The notes under the pieces are model-generated. The model saw only the letters and a list, made by a program, of their open reading frames with translations, made no database searches and was not told the DNA's origin. A program made the translations under genes and the position numbers. From Moringa oleifera (lineage: Eukaryota; Streptophyta; Magnoliopsida; Brassicales; Moringaceae): DNA of 64,000 nt. How positions within the stretch are numbered: position 1 is the stretch's first letter; every line of letters starts with the position of its first letter. The stretch lies in contig JAJFZO010000049.1 in NCBI GenBank assembly GCA_021397835.1, forward strand, positions 5,585,001-5,649,000, read 5' to 3'. Below, one piece after another: positions 1 to 14,300 of the stretch.

Positions 1-1191
1 CAGTTTCATTATCTAAATAACTATATCTTTAAATTAAAAATATTATATAAACTTATATCTACTATACAAATTTTAATTTTCAAGAGAACTAGAATCATTA
101 AATTTAAACCGATATATGTTGATATTTGCTAACTGTCCTATCATCTTTTTCAATCTTGCGTTGTTTTGATTTAATTAGATAAGTCTAAATATAACTCATT
201 TATTAACTTTAATTGACCGATCCAATTATAATCCATTTATTGATCTCAACGGATTGATCCAAATATAACTCGATTCTTTGCTTTTAGTTCTAATAAATTG
301 ACCTAAATATGACTCAATTATGACCCAATGACTAATCTTAATGAGCCAATCCATTGAGCATCGACTTATAAATTTCAAACCTACAATCTAATCCATTTTT
401 TAAATGAATGATCCTAATCCGATCTTACTAATAAATAATCGAACTAAAACACAACAAATCAAACCATAAACAACTCGACCCATTGATCATGAGGTAAATA
501 ATGAGTCTAAAATAAAGTTAAATGAAAATCATAAATTATTTTCACAAAAAAACAATTTATTATTAAAAATTTAAAGTTAATAGAAAGAGTGTTTTGAAAT
601 GTTAACACCTTCCTTGTTTTCTTACATTCAACCTCCTCTCAAACCCACAATTATTAGTAGATCAAAAATTTCCATTTCAATAATTTTAATAATGTAAACT
701 TAATTTAATGTTTTTCTAAAGTATGATGAATATCACCAAGTGATCCATTGAGAAATCTATTTATTTTTGTTTTGAACAAAACAAAAAAAAAAAACTAAAC
801 AAAAGATTTAAACATAGACTGCTTCTTGTCACCAAAGTAAGCATACACATTTGATACTTTCCGATGAATTATCACTTTGTGTTGAACTAAGAATCTTGTT
901 TATACAAACCACTTATTTTAATTTGCTATGCCATTCAAAGGGAAGCATTATCTACTTCTTCAGCCATCAGTTTTGCTTGATCTCTTACAAACAGTGACTC
1001 GCTTATTGCTTAACAGTGAACGGCAGTTGTCAGTAGATAGCAAGTAAAATATGTTCAGAGCAGGAGAAGATACCAAACAAATGGGAACATCAGTCAATAA
1101 AACAGACATACAAAACACAGTTTTTTTTTTTTCTTCTTAAACTACAACAAAGAAGAAGCTTGGTGGTGAACAGGCACCAGGTAGTTCTGGC
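1..1191. other. AT-rich flank and PsbW 3' region
   Basis: No gene is supported here. Between about 150 and 500 there is a loose, degenerate repetition of short phrases of the type 'gatccaa-tataactca' and 'ccatttattgatct', which look like an old minisatellite or transposon relic. The last 200-300 bases before the PsbW stop codon (on the minus strand) probably include the PsbW 3' untranslated region. Confidence 0.5.
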
Positions 1192-1757
<566 letters not shown>

Positions 1758-1952
1758 TTTTCTTTCTATTGGGAGAAAAATGGATCGAAAAATTATCAGA
1801 AACTCGGAGTGAGGAATGTATTCAAGGTCACCTGTTTATCTGATGTGCTTTCAAAAGAATATAGTAGCGCAGGCTAAAATTATTGGTCCAAAATCTCTTT
1901 CAACTTACCACATGGAGCATGGATGGACTGATAGCCCCTCGCTTGATATCCT

Positions 1953-1987
1953 TTATCCACACAAATCCAACCAATTTGCTCCACGTG
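1953..1987 (-). promoter_or_regulatory. Light-responsive module (I-box-like GATAA plus G-box) upstream of PsbW
   Basis: On the minus strand, about 200-230 bp before the PsbW ATG, a palindromic G-box CACGTG (1982-1987) lies close to a GGATAA I-box-like motif (1953-1958). Paired G- and I-boxes are a known arrangement in promoters of nuclear photosynthesis genes. I saw no clear TATA box nearer the start, which is common for such genes. The role is inferred from motif and position only. Confidence 0.5.
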
Positions 1988-2701
1988 TCACACAATCCAT
2001 TCATGGCCTTTTTTTTTCCCTTTCTTTTTGGTTGATCTACTATTGTGATATCTCGTAATTTCACTGGAACCAGTCGCAGAACAACTTACAAGAATTTGGA
2101 GAACTCAACAGGCTTTTGCCTGGCATTCAGCGAGAGCTTATAAAGGCCCAAAACGAAAGAACAGCAAGACCCGCCCTCACCCACTTCCTTCGCAATAAGC
2201 AAAAGGTAAGGCACTGGGGGACAAGCTTGAATCCTGCTCAGACAAATACCCAGCTCAAGTAAAGGCAACAAACAATTGCGGGCCAGCATACATGCTTATT
2301 TACAATTAGAGCTTGTATTCCAGGCTTTCATTTACTGAGGAAACTCCAATGTCCAGATAAAGAAGACGAACCACATGCTGTGCTAAAGAAACATAAACCA
2401 TCCACAGGATCATATGAAGGAAATAAGTTAAATTCTCTGCCTTTCTAATAGGTGTTTGAATGTTGTACCGTATGTGACAATGGTTTATTTACAGGCATCT
2501 ACCAGGACCGTATCATCCCCCCAAGACTCTTATTACATTCCATCTATTCCCCTATAAAAGAAAAATGGCTCAAATCCTAGAAGGCCAAGGCCAGAAAATC
2601 TTTGGAAAAAATTGAGTAGAAATTTACTCAAGATTGTTAAAGAATCAAGTTAACTTAGTGAAGTTTCTGGAACAAACAACTGGTGTCGGTTAATTAACAT
2701 A
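1988..2701. other. PsbW-GAUT intergenic region
   Basis: No coding region is supported. The part nearest 2702 is likely the GAUT 3' untranslated region, and the part nearest 2000 is the distal PsbW promoter. A short open frame at 2086-2289 (minus) shows no family resemblance. Confidence 0.45.
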
Positions 2702-5700
2702 TCAGGCGTGGATATTGCATTGCTGTAAATAGGGATGGTCATAATTGACATGTTTGCTCCAATAGTCCTTGTATCTGGCAATCCCAATATCCAACCACGG
2801 TTTCAAGACTCCATCATAATGGATCACTGCTGCCTGCTCGATGTCACCCGGCCTCACTCCTGAGTCATAACCTAGCCCAAGTACATGCCATTGCTTATCC
2901 AAAGGTACTGTCTCCTTATAGAATGTCATCCAACCTAAAGGTAGGCTCCCGGCCTTCCACAATGGTCTTCTATATCCCTGCAACCGATCACAGGGAAAAA
3001 CAAGCATTAAATATCTATTGCATTTGAATACCCCCATGCATGAAATGGGACATGTATGCATACACATCCATGCGTCCAATTGTGGTAGTCTATGTGCATA
3101 TTACAACGAAGCATCTTCTATGTTAGTCCACAGAAACACACTGTATCTCAAGACAGATAACATGCAGATGTTAAAGTAGAATATGCGAGAAATGCCACCT
3201 TGAATCAGCATTCTTATATAGCTATGTGTGATATGTCAAAAAGATAGAGCGTCAACACAAGATTACTCTGCACGCCAAATGTCATAATGCCAGAAATATA
3301 TGTAATACATTGTTTTATGCATCTCTAGAAGCAGAAAATTTGGTAAAATCAGAACAGTGCCAAGGGGCCATCAAGTACTGCTCCGAGAAATGATTTCCAT
3401 TTCACCACAAGAAAATAGTTACTCGAAGGAATAATGAAAGCTAATAGGCAAAGTCAGAGAAACACTTTAGGGAACTTGATTCAAAATATTTTGAGTGAGA
3501 AGTGCAAGATTAGAACCTGTGGTTTAGAGGACAGCAGAGATAATGTAAATTCAACAGCATATTAACAGGAAGCCAATGCACATAGAGATGAACAATAATT
3601 CCCATACCAGTTGCAGGTATTTATGGTATACAGAAGTTAAATTTCGTCTTCTCCACTCCCGCAAGTCAAACAAATTCATCCCAAAAGCCCATGTACAGGC
3701 ATTGACATCAAATTTCCTGGCCACCAAAGAATCTGAGAAGTTGATAAACATATCCATCCTACGAAATGAAACTTCACCTTCCTGACAAGTCTCCACTGCT
3801 CCATTTACTTTCCCTTTCATATCAATACTCCAAAGGATACTTAGATCCCTTTTCACTACGACATCATGGTCTAAGAGCACAATCTTATCCAGTGCAGGGA
3901 AGACATCTGGTAGATAGAAACGGAGGTGGTTCAGGGCAGAATTAAATCTTGGGTCAACAGAATTTCGCCTATTCAAGGTTGAATTGTATTTAGAAGACAA
4001 CCATTTGAAATCGTCTATGCTCTGAATCTCAATTGTAGCTTTGCCGGGAGGATTTAGTAGGAACCACATTGACATTGCTGGGAGGTTGAGAGAATCAGTC
4101 ACTACATGGATAACTATTTTCTCTGGTTCCTGCAATTTGTTGATGCATTGAAAAAAAAATACATGAATACCCTGACCACCAATTTCAAAAGCTTTTTGAC
4201 ATGAATATATCAAACAACTACAGCTATTTTATTGCACTATGGGTTAAGATCACAGGAGAGTAAGGCATATAAATGCAGTTTAGCAAAAAAGTCCTATTTC
4301 ATGAGTTACCATGACAAATGTGCAAGGACAGCTTCACACTTTCTAATCAATTACTTAACAGAAAAGGACAAAGTACTACACATAAAGTGCACTTCAGACA
4401 TAAAATAGGAAGAACACTGTTTTCTTTGCCAAGCTTACCATGTGGCAATCCCTCCCATCTCATTTCTCTCAACAGAAGATCATTATCACAAATTATTATT
4501 TCTGTGCATATAGAAAAAAACTGCGAAGTTCAATTATCGAAGCGGAAGAGTGCTGGCAGCTACACTATACATCAACACTAAGCATTAGTACCTCATGTAC
4601 CATGGGACATTTTCAACTGGAAATACCTGAATAAGTAATCACTCAGCCTGGTATTCATTCTTATTCGAAAGGGTGAGCCATATCTTTAAGCAAGTAAGCG
4701 AGTAAGTGAGGTTGGAGGAAATGATCAAAAGCTGAGCCAGCTTCGAGGAGCAAACAGTTTAAGACACCACTTTCAAAACAAACAACAGTTAATACACGTT
4801 GACTACCCTTCTACATGATTGTGCTTAAAAATTCATCTAGCACTTAGGGAAAAGAAGAATAAAAGAAAAGAAATCCTGTGGTTCATTGCCTAGTTGCTAA
4901 TTTTTCCTCTTCTGATTCTACTTCTTTTTATCAAGGATTAACTTATTCTTTACTTGGTTCTCTTGCTTGTCATCCGATTTTTTGCAAAGGGCCTTCAAGA
5001 TTTGATTCATAATAAAATCACCTGGTGTCAATGTTCTTTTGTTCCTCCTGTTTCATTTTGTTCCTTGTATTGCTAAATGCCCCAAGTGCATATTAAAAGT
5101 GAGGAGTAAGGTGCGGACATGATGATTAGATGAAAGCCTACTCTTACTTTAGGTTGAATTAGAACAAAATTCTTAAAAGCAAGGCCATAAAGTTATAATG
5201 AATTGCACATATGATGAATTCTTGTAACTTCTCTAGTCTTCTCCTTTCTCTCAAATCATTTATAGTAATAAGAATCTCAATAGAAGTCAGGGCGAGAAAA
5301 ACAAGCATAAGGATGGTTTTAACAGGAACAACACAAAAAGAAAATAGCAGCCCAAAAGGTAAGGTAATTTACCATGGCAAAAGAGACAGTAGAGTTAACA
5401 ACCACTGCACAAGCCAGAATATTATCAGAGAAGACAGCATAGTGATACAGACTGGGATCATCCAATTTTTGTTGATTATGTAGCTGCCTCTCTTCTGGCT
5501 GCAGGGCAAAATATTCAGATGTCAGTCGCATACAAAGGCAATGAAGACCTTTTGGGGTAGTCCTCCCAGCCAACTGAACCAGATACGTTGCCTGCTTCTT
5601 CTGTGCTTGGACCTGTTCTTCAGCATTGTAAGTCATAGCACGGAGCTTACTGGCCATGGCAGGGCAGTCAGGAAAAACACGACTGGCTTTAACCAAAGAA

Positions 5701-8700
5701 ACCTCCATGGATTTCATTTTCTGCAAGGCACTGCAAGGTCCCCATGGTCTCCAAGTTAAAATTAATTGAACTCTTAATTCCTAAAAAGAAGGATGGAACT
5801 GTTTTCTTTTACGTAAAATTTTACTCAAGAAGCAGTCTTGGTTGCATTCTTATGTGCAGAACACCAACCAAAAATCCTTTTTTAGCTAGGAACACAAATT
5901 TGTGATTAAATTACCTCTTTGACAAATCTGAATCCTTGGTGGCTTCACCAACTGCGCGTTCGAGCTCTTTCATCCGTGTTCTCAACTCCTTTATTAAGTG
6001 GGAATAACTTCCTGGAGGTGCAAAATTCATGTATGCTTTGACTCTAATAAGCTGATCTTTTATCTCCTTTACCTTCTTGTCTGTAACTCTTTGTAACTTA
6101 GACTGCACATTCTGATGGTATCTATAAGTTGTTTGATTAGATTGCTCCTGCAATCAAAACCAAAACAAAGCAAAACGAAAAGTTGGAAAATAAATGGCTA
6201 GCAGCGTCTCATATTTGTAACACATCACAGACTGCTACATTATAAGCATAAACAAGAAACGAACTGAACCTTGATCCAGAAAGGAAAAAGTTAGTAAGTC
6301 CTCTATATTCTCCTCTTCCATATTCACATTGATTTGACATATGCAACCTTGACATTATCCAACAGTTTGTATTCACCACAAGCTTACCATTTTGAAAACT
6401 TACTAAGTTCATTATTCTCAAAATTTCAAAATGTTTAACAAGGTTCTCAAAAACATTTGCATAAGAAGCTTCTACTGTTCCCTTTCTCTAGCTTTGTCTA
6501 CAACCCTACATGAGAGGAGAAGGAGAGAGGACAATTGTTAATACTTCTAAAGTTTAAGGCCAAATAGCATAGAATCACTGTATCTTCTCTCATTATTTTG
6601 AGTACAGAACGATGTTCTACCAAAAGTTGTGATAAGAAATTTGGACAAGGATTACAAAACCTCAAACCAAAATCAACTGATTCTCATGTTTCTTCTGGGT
6701 ACAGAATGATATTCTACCACAGTTGTCACAAGAATTTATGTTAATTAGGACTACAAATCATTGAGCCAAAATCAACTGATTGTCATATTTTTTGGGGAGG
6801 AGAAAGAACTATGCTCTCTTCATTCAAATGCAAGAGGTTTTATGGTTCTGTGGTAGGCCATGATCATAATAGCTTTCTAATTGCTACATCCATTCGATGA
6901 AGGATCATGTTCCAACTGATTGCTAATTCCAATTGTGACAGCACATGGAAAGACTTTAAAAAATCTACCCAACGACATGTTGCTAGCACAGACCACAGAA
7001 AGTGCAATCACTCAAGCAAACCCTGTAAATCCAAAAGACCATCACACAGGACTAAGACTTTCAGGTGGATTCCTCAATATCCAAAACCTTTTTATCATCT
7101 TTTTCTTTTCCTTTTTTTTTTCCCTCCTAATGGAAGAACCTGATTTAGGGTATCATGTATTTGTCACATCCCCTTGAGGCACCTTGGGCATACATGGTCT
7201 CGAGACATCTAGGCAGTTGATAAGTGGTTGAAAGCAACCTAGATGCTAACTTGTTTCATTACTGATTAACATTAGTATCTTGCGTTAGCACACTCTATTT
7301 TCAGTGAAATGCAATTAACTATCTTCCCACGAACCTTTTCATTTTCATTTTATTGCGTCCTCCCTGAATTATTTTTGCAATGACCAAACTCTTGAGTAAC
7401 TGTCAGCCATCTCAACTTTGATCCCCATATTTCATTCCCATGGTGTTCACTTCAACAATCCTTGACTCTGAAAGCTTAACTAATGCCAAACAAGAAATTT
7501 CCATTGTCAAATCAGGATTAACAGATACATGGCAATAGCATAAACCATGACCAAAGTCTTTATGCAATCTGTCAAAGTCATTTAACCTTTAGTTGAAGGT
7601 TAAATGACACCAATTTGAAGTCTCATTCGTTTACAGCAGCTTGTACAGTTCACTAATGTAAATGTTATTGCATGCAAATAAATGATTTTACATAGAACAT
7701 TCAAATTCAAATGCTTAATTCTATATTTTTTGCCTAAATAAAACTAATCTCATGAGACAGACAGGATGTCTTCTCTCTCATTTAAATTCTATAAAGGAAA
7801 AACTGCATTAAATTCATTTCCCAATAGCAGCTTGTATTAGGCACCAATATACTGTACCTCCAAACAAGCTACCTCCTCTTAAAGACCATCAATAATGTCC
7901 AATCACATACATACCATATCACCAGACTTAGACAGTATGGTATTCTGCTTAATTCCCTCACTTCTTGCTTGTCCTTCATGATCTGTTCCTGAAACTTGAA
8001 ATTAGTGCAAATAAGCACCACATTGAAATCAACAAGGAAAGCCTCAAAGGAAAAATAAAAGCATCTAGGAATCTCATGATTCTGACCACTTCTTCCCCGA
8101 AAAGCAACTGCATCTCCATCATTTCCAGATTGCTTGTAATTAAGATTCTCATCAGAAGAATTATGATCAACTACAGAATTAAAATCCTTATCTTCATAAA
8201 CAACCAGTTTAGGCTCCCTCAAGCCTTCACCATCTTCCTAAATGACAAAGCAAAACCAAGTCCAGAAACATGGTTAGTTAAACCAAAATCAAAGAGTAAC
8301 ATAAGAAAAGCCATATCAAAACCATAAATCCTAAGATACCTGCTCAATTGAGTTAAGTTTTAGAGCATCTGTCCTATATTTCTGCAGCAAACACAAACAA
8401 ATCACACCATCAATCAGTCCAAAGCAACATCTTAACATCCTGCGCTGTTTCATTGCCGGAGAATAGAAAAAGAGACAAAGGAAACAAAATTATCTTAAAC
8501 CTTGTGTTCCCCAAATCCCAGATCAAAGCCATAAGCATCAGATTTAAAGAGGGACCTAATCACCACTCATTACTTCATATTTATTAAAAAAAATAATAAT
8601 AAAGCACCAAATCCTAGAATTTCAATTTCTCTTCTCTCCCTCCAGTTTCCTAAGCAACCAAACAGAGCATCAGAACAAAAATGGATAGAAAGCTGAGATT

Positions 8701-9156
8701 GGAGGGACAGTTTCATACTATACTCGACAAATCCTCGATGAACTCTCTCTGCCCTGCCATAACAGAGTCAGGAATGCACACTTATAAGATTAATCAGTCA
8801 TATACAGAATCAAATCACATAAAAAAAAAAAGAAGAAAAAAGACTACCAAAGCAAAAACAAGAAGTATTGGAAATACAAGAAGAGGATTTAGGAGATTTG
8901 ATCAATCAAGATTAATGGACATCGGCTACCCATATAATTCCTGATGTGATCATTCACTCTATCACAAGTTCGTTTTGTTACATACATACATACATATAAT
9001 TATGTTTTCATAAACACAGACACGGTAAGCATGAGGAAGTTTACCCATGGAGGTGAGGCCCTTGAGCCTGTTGGAGACGAAAATGATGGGAGCAAAAACA
9101 GAAACACAAAGCAAAGAGAGGATCAATATCCTCTTCCATTGACGAACTTGCTTCAT
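2702..9156 (-). CDS. GAUT5/6-type galacturonosyltransferase-like protein (GT8, pectin synthesis)
   Basis: Golgi type II membrane glycosyltransferase of family GT8; GAUT proteins make or help make homogalacturonan. Nine exons: 9045-9156, 8719-8753, 8340-8381, 8087-8237, 7915-7988, 5915-6147, 5373-5730, 3608-4129 and 2702-2977. The sum is 1803 nt (600 aa), with all phases agreeing. The N-terminus MKQVRQWKRILILSLL is the typical signal anchor of this subgroup. A charged stem with coiled-coil character follows (residues about 115-335). The catalytic domain holds DHD at about 422-424 (metal/nucleotide-sugar binding), then the conserved segments NHLRFYLPDVFP, GKVNGAVETC, CTWAFGMNLFDL, and HYDG (562-565) with KPW (568-570). 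An in-frame ATG two codons upstream (9162) is an alternative start. The 35- and 42-nt exons are easily missed by gene finders. Best match is the GAUT5/6 subclade; the exact orthologue is not settled. Confidence 0.93.
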
Positions 9157-11179
9157 CAACATAAAACTCGTAAATGCCACAAAAACGGATCCTCACTCTC
9201 AACTATTTTTCTCTACTCTCAATCGTTCTCCAAAAAGCACATTTCACATATTCAAATCACGTAGATTCTAAACTTTATCGACACGGAACGTACAGATAGA
9301 AAACTAGGGTTTCAGGTTTTTTTTTTTTTTGGTACTTAGATAAAGAGAGAGCTCTTCTAAGAGAAGAAGAGATGCGGAAGAAGTCCGTGCATGTAGTGTG
9401 ACCAAACCAGCTTATAAATTTCCATAAGAGGGAGACGGCCCTTTATTTTATTTTCCTTTTTTCCTTTAAAAAAAACTAAAACATGCTGTGCTTTGAATTA
9501 GACTTATATACCTTGGGGTTTCGTCCAGATATGAAACCCGAGATTGCCGAGGAGTGACTGCGATGGTGGTGGACCATCCACCGTCCATCACGATGATGAT
9601 GGAAACGTGGCTGTTGATTGTTATAAAGATTTCACCTTGATGGACTTTCGTGCAATTCTGGTGCAAAAGATATTGTAGTCACCGTCAAGATCACGACACG
9701 TGGCGGAGGACTCATCAGATCATGATAGACTTGCACAATATAATTTGTCTTCCACCTAAATCTTACTCAAAAATAAGTAAAAATGTAATATTTTAAACAT
9801 AAAAAATAACAGGGAGATTTTTGTCAAAATATGAATGTCTCGATTAATTTTAATAGATTAATTTTATTAAATTTTACATTAAAATTAAAATTTTTTGATA
9901 TTAATTTTATTTCATATATAAAAATAAATACACAAAAATTTGGCATATCGATAATGATTGGTGGGTAATTAAATTAAGGGCAATCTAAGTAGTTGCGTGA
10001 CAAAGCAGTAAGTTACTTATAATTTGTTTAGTGAAGTAATGCGCACTTAAAGGGCTAAGCTCCTGTTCATTAAATGCCTAAAAGTCAATTAGCCTATCAA
10101 AATAAGGTTAGTTTGTGTTAATTTGATTGGCCTTTTGATCACTTCTATGTGATTGATCACATGAAATTCATGTCTAGTCAACCATAGGCTATGATTGTAA
10201 AGAATAAAAAATCTATTGTTTAATTAAAAAGTTGAAATACAAAATGTAACAATGCATGTCTTTATAAATACGTCATTATTATTATTTATTTAAACTTCTT
10301 CTAAAAACAAAATTGAAAAATTAAAAAATATAGTAAAACAAGTTAGATTAATCTCTTTAATTTTCATTAAGAGTAAATATAACAAATGGAATTACATTCT
10401 TTTTTGTTTTACACATTAATTAAACCAATTATACATATAATGATTTAATTTAATTTATTTTCATAAAAAGATTTAAATTAAAAATACTATATTATAAGTT
10501 TTAATTAAAAATTTTTGTAGACATTAAAAATATTTAAGTTATTATTAAAAAAATTTAGGTATTAAAAATATATATTTTATAATTTTGTATTGTCAAAAAA
10601 TTAAAAAAATGATAAAAATTATAATTTAAAAATAATTTTTAAAAATAAATTTAATTAAAAATTTATATGAATAATTTTAAGAATATTTTAATTATAAAAA
10701 TAATCTTCATTATTTATAACATTGTAGTTAAATTTTAATTTAAATTAAATTTAAAAAATTAAAAAATATAATAAGTTCAATAAACATATCAAATTTTAAA
10801 TTAAAAAATAAATATAATTAAAGCCTTCTTTTATATTTTATTTTTTAATAAAATTAGAAAAAAGAAAATTGGAGGAAAAAATAAAGGTTTTTTGAGCAAC
10901 CTAGAAACGGACGTGAAGGAAAAAAATAAAAAAAGAAAGGAAACTGAATGCACGCGCCAAATATTGAGGGTGAAAGTGGTGCAAACTCATCCGTTTATAA
11001 CCTTCTCCCCTCCATTTTCACTGAGCAGTGCTCTGCACTAGCTGCTGCACACTACGCCTTCACTCCTCACCTACGCAAAATGCAGATTAGAGATCAGAAG
11101 TCTTCCCAAATCCCTCTCCATTATCGCTATTGCTAAACCTAGCAGTCATTCCTTTTCGTTCTCTCAAGTCGCGATTCCC
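9157..11179. other. Divergent GAUT/MRS2 intergenic spacer
   Basis: The two ends carry the 5' leaders and promoters of the divergent GAUT and MRS2 genes. The middle, about 9750-10900, is extremely AT-rich with many A/T runs and no coding potential. Open frames at 9466-9666 (minus) and 10948-11136 (plus) have no recognisable content. Confidence 0.6.
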
Positions 11180-11242
11180 ATGAATGTTATCTCTTCCACC
11201 TTATCCAAAGACTTGCCGAGTTTCGAAGTAGTCACTCGTTAG
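11180..11242 (+). promoter_or_regulatory. Upstream ORF (20 codons) in the MRS2 leader
   Basis: An ATG at 11180 opens a 20-residue frame (starts MNVISS, ends VVTR) that stops at 11242, 77 bp before the MRS2 start codon. If the transcript begins upstream of 11180, ribosomes would meet this frame first, and it could dampen translation of the Mg2+ transporter. The transcription start cannot be seen, so this is a candidate only. Confidence 0.4.
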
Positions 11243-11319
11243 TTTGCTTCTCAAGAAGCAGAGTTTTTGGTTCTTTTGCGGTTAGACGTGGAGTTTAATT
11301 TGATACTTGAGGTTAAAAA

Positions 11320-14300
11320 ATGGCTACAGGGGTGATGGTTCCAGTGGAGATACAAGCTTCAATGAAGAAGAAGACCGCCGTGTCGAGGAGCTGGATATTG
11401 GTGGACCGCAATGGGCGGAGTACAGTACTTGATGTTGACAAGTACGCCATCATGCGTAGAGTCCAGGTTCATGCGAGAGATCTTCGAATTCTGGATCCTC
11501 TTTTGAATTATCCTTCTGCCATTCTTGGAAGAGAAAAAGTTATTGTTCTCAATTTAGAGGTGATTTCTCATGTGGTTGTGCGTTATGATTATGTTAGTTT
11601 TGGACTTTTTTCTTTCAAAGTTCTTGCGGGATTGATTTCGTTTCTTTGGCTTTTTGGGTTTGGTTACCAGCATGTCAAAGCAATAATCACATCAGAGGAG
11701 GTAAATTTTTCTCTTTACTCGACTGTAATTAGATGCTGTGGGTTTGTCGAGTAGAACAATTTGCATTGCACCTTTTTCCATTTATCTTGTCGTAGTTAAG
11801 ATTTTATGTTTGCTTTGTTTGGAGTGATAGTACAGAAATATGAAGAGAATTTAAGGACTCTCTTTTTCTTTCTCTCTTTTTATTTTAAGTCAATTGAAGT
11901 AGGTTTTTGAGGCACCTCATGCTTTGTTCTTGGGTAGGTGTTGCTTAGGGATCCATTTGATATTAATGTGGTTCCCATTATTGAGGAACTTCAGAGAAGA
12001 TTGCCAGATATTCCTATGTGCCAAGGCCAAGGAGAAGAAGAAGAAGAGCTGCTTGGGGAGAGGAACGATGCTGACACCAGCAGAAAAAATGGTAACCTTA
12101 GTCTCAAAAAAAAAAAAAAAAGGTCTTCTGTTGTTTCTCCTTGTCCATTTATTTGGAAATATTCTTTTATTACTTATGTCCACAATATGATGGGAAATGT
12201 TCTCTTTTCTTGTTTATTTGTTCACAAAATTCCTCCCAGCCATTCTTTACTATTCTACTTTGTAATATATGCTGGTGGTTTTTTTATGTAACATAGAATT
12301 TCCATTTGAATTCCGCGCCCTAGAAGTTGCACTGGACGCAATTTGTAGCTTTCTTGACGCACGTACCAGAGAACTAGAGACTGATACATATCCTGCTTTG
12401 GATGAGCTGACCTCCCAGGTAAAGGTTTTTATGGGTGAATCAACCTTTTGGCTCAATAAATCCAGTTTTCTTGGTGATTTTGCATGCATAACTACATTAT
12501 CTGCCATTCCTATGGTTCTTACTTGACTATTTCCATAGATCTAGGTTTCATCTTATTTCTACTCATTGATGCAAAACAGCTACTGTCAATCCTTTTGTTA
12601 GTCATTATCAAGGATGCCCATATGGGGTAGGGATGGAAGGTCCAGAAACTACAATATCCTTTACTTAGAATAATGCTGTGGATAGCAACACAGTAGGAAA
12701 TCATGACTATCACAACCACGCTGTGGACACAAAGGCAAACCGTCCTGACTTTAGCGAGTGTCTTTATCTTATCTTATCTTATCTTAATAATTGCAGAAAC
12801 TCAATTGCTTCTTTTGTTGAATTCCACTGCATCCTGACTTGACTGTGCAAAGTACTGATAAAGATATTTAATGGCTTGCAAGACTTGGTTGTGATTTATT
12901 GAAATAATTTAGTTAACAGCAATTGGTTTTGATTCCAAACGTGATATTTCTCTCTCAATGTTTAGTTATGGAAAGGAGAAAAGTTGATTTATCTTACATG
13001 GAAGTATAGGTTACCGATAATGCTATAAATTTCTATTTACAATCACATTAATGTTTTTAGCCTACTGGTAAGTAAGTGTTAACTTGCAGGCCAGTGTTCG
13101 GGGTGGATCCTCATCTTGAGATCTTAATTGTTGATTAATTATAGTTTAAGTACCAATGAGCTATATGAAGATACATTACAGACACAGAGCCTCAGTCAGG
13201 TTAAATGGTTCAATAGAGGTGAAAACTAGATACAAATTGTGTTCCTTGTCTTGGATGTTCAAATTCCTGATGGATCTGGTAGCTTCAGCGAATTCATTGT
13301 ATGATATATTACATCTCATTAGTGACGAATCAGTTAGCCTTTAATCAAAATCATCCTATCTTTAAGAATTATTTGGATTTGCAGCACCAATAAATTTCCT
13401 TTTTTCTTGCTGCTGTTTGCCTTAAAAACAAGTAGAGCTACAAAACTTATTTTATTACATGCAGATTAGCAGCCGTAATTTGGAACGTGTGCGTAAATTG
13501 AAGAGTGCTATGACAAGGTTAACAAATCGAGTTCAGAAGGTATGCCAAACCTCTGTGTGTAATCTGGGATAAATTTGCAGGGGTTGATACTCTTGTCTTC
13601 TAGTGGTTAGGCCTTCTAAGATATGTTGGTTAAGTTTCTTCTACTTGTGCTAGAATGTTGTTTGCTTGAGAATATGCTTTTTAATCACATGCCTAGACCT
13701 TAAGTGGGTGTGACACTTGTTTTTGAAATAACTTGCTGATGCCAGTTTTCTATTGAAAAATGAACCTAAACCCTGGACATATGTCTTTAGGCTATATTAC
13801 TGAACAAGCAAAATATTTTTTATGACAGATCTTAGTAGATAAATACTCCATTTCTCTCAAATGACACCTTCTCATTCTGCAATTAATATCCTTGACTATA
13901 AATTTTACTTGGGAAGTTCTTTCCCTCTGCACCCATCCACTCCTTTGATATAGAACTAAATTCACAAATACATTTCGACTAATGAAACACACATCTTGAA
14001 TACAATTCATTTTCGTGGAAGAGGGAAAGAGAAGATGGATGCTAAGAGACAAAGTGACTCCCCAAGCCGAAAAAAACAGATTGGACTTTTTCTAGGAAAT
14101 AGATAATGTGGTTTAAACATCCTATAAGTTCAAATCAGTCTCATTCATTGTTCTAATCAAGTTTATGAATCCATCCATAATATCCCATTTTAATTATTCA
14201 TGCCCAGAAGAATTATGTTATATTTTTCTGTAATGTTTCCTCTGCTCATTTGCTTAGTATTTGTAGCACACAGAACAGCAGGAGTCATGACGAATGTAGA

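Noticed and set aside
7869..8222. Single long minus-strand exon running 8222-7869 through GAUT intron 4
   Set aside because: Reading through inserts a hydrophobic stretch foreign to GAUT stems and gives a downstream frame that does not join exon 6. The donor at 8086 with acceptor before 7988 restores a stem-like sequence and the right phase.
10948..11136. 62-codon plus-strand frame before MRS2
   Set aside because: No family resemblance; it lies in the likely promoter/leader and overlaps no splice-consistent structure.
12250..12507. Minus-strand frame across MRS2 exon 4
   Set aside because: Shadow of the plus-strand MRS2 coding exon.
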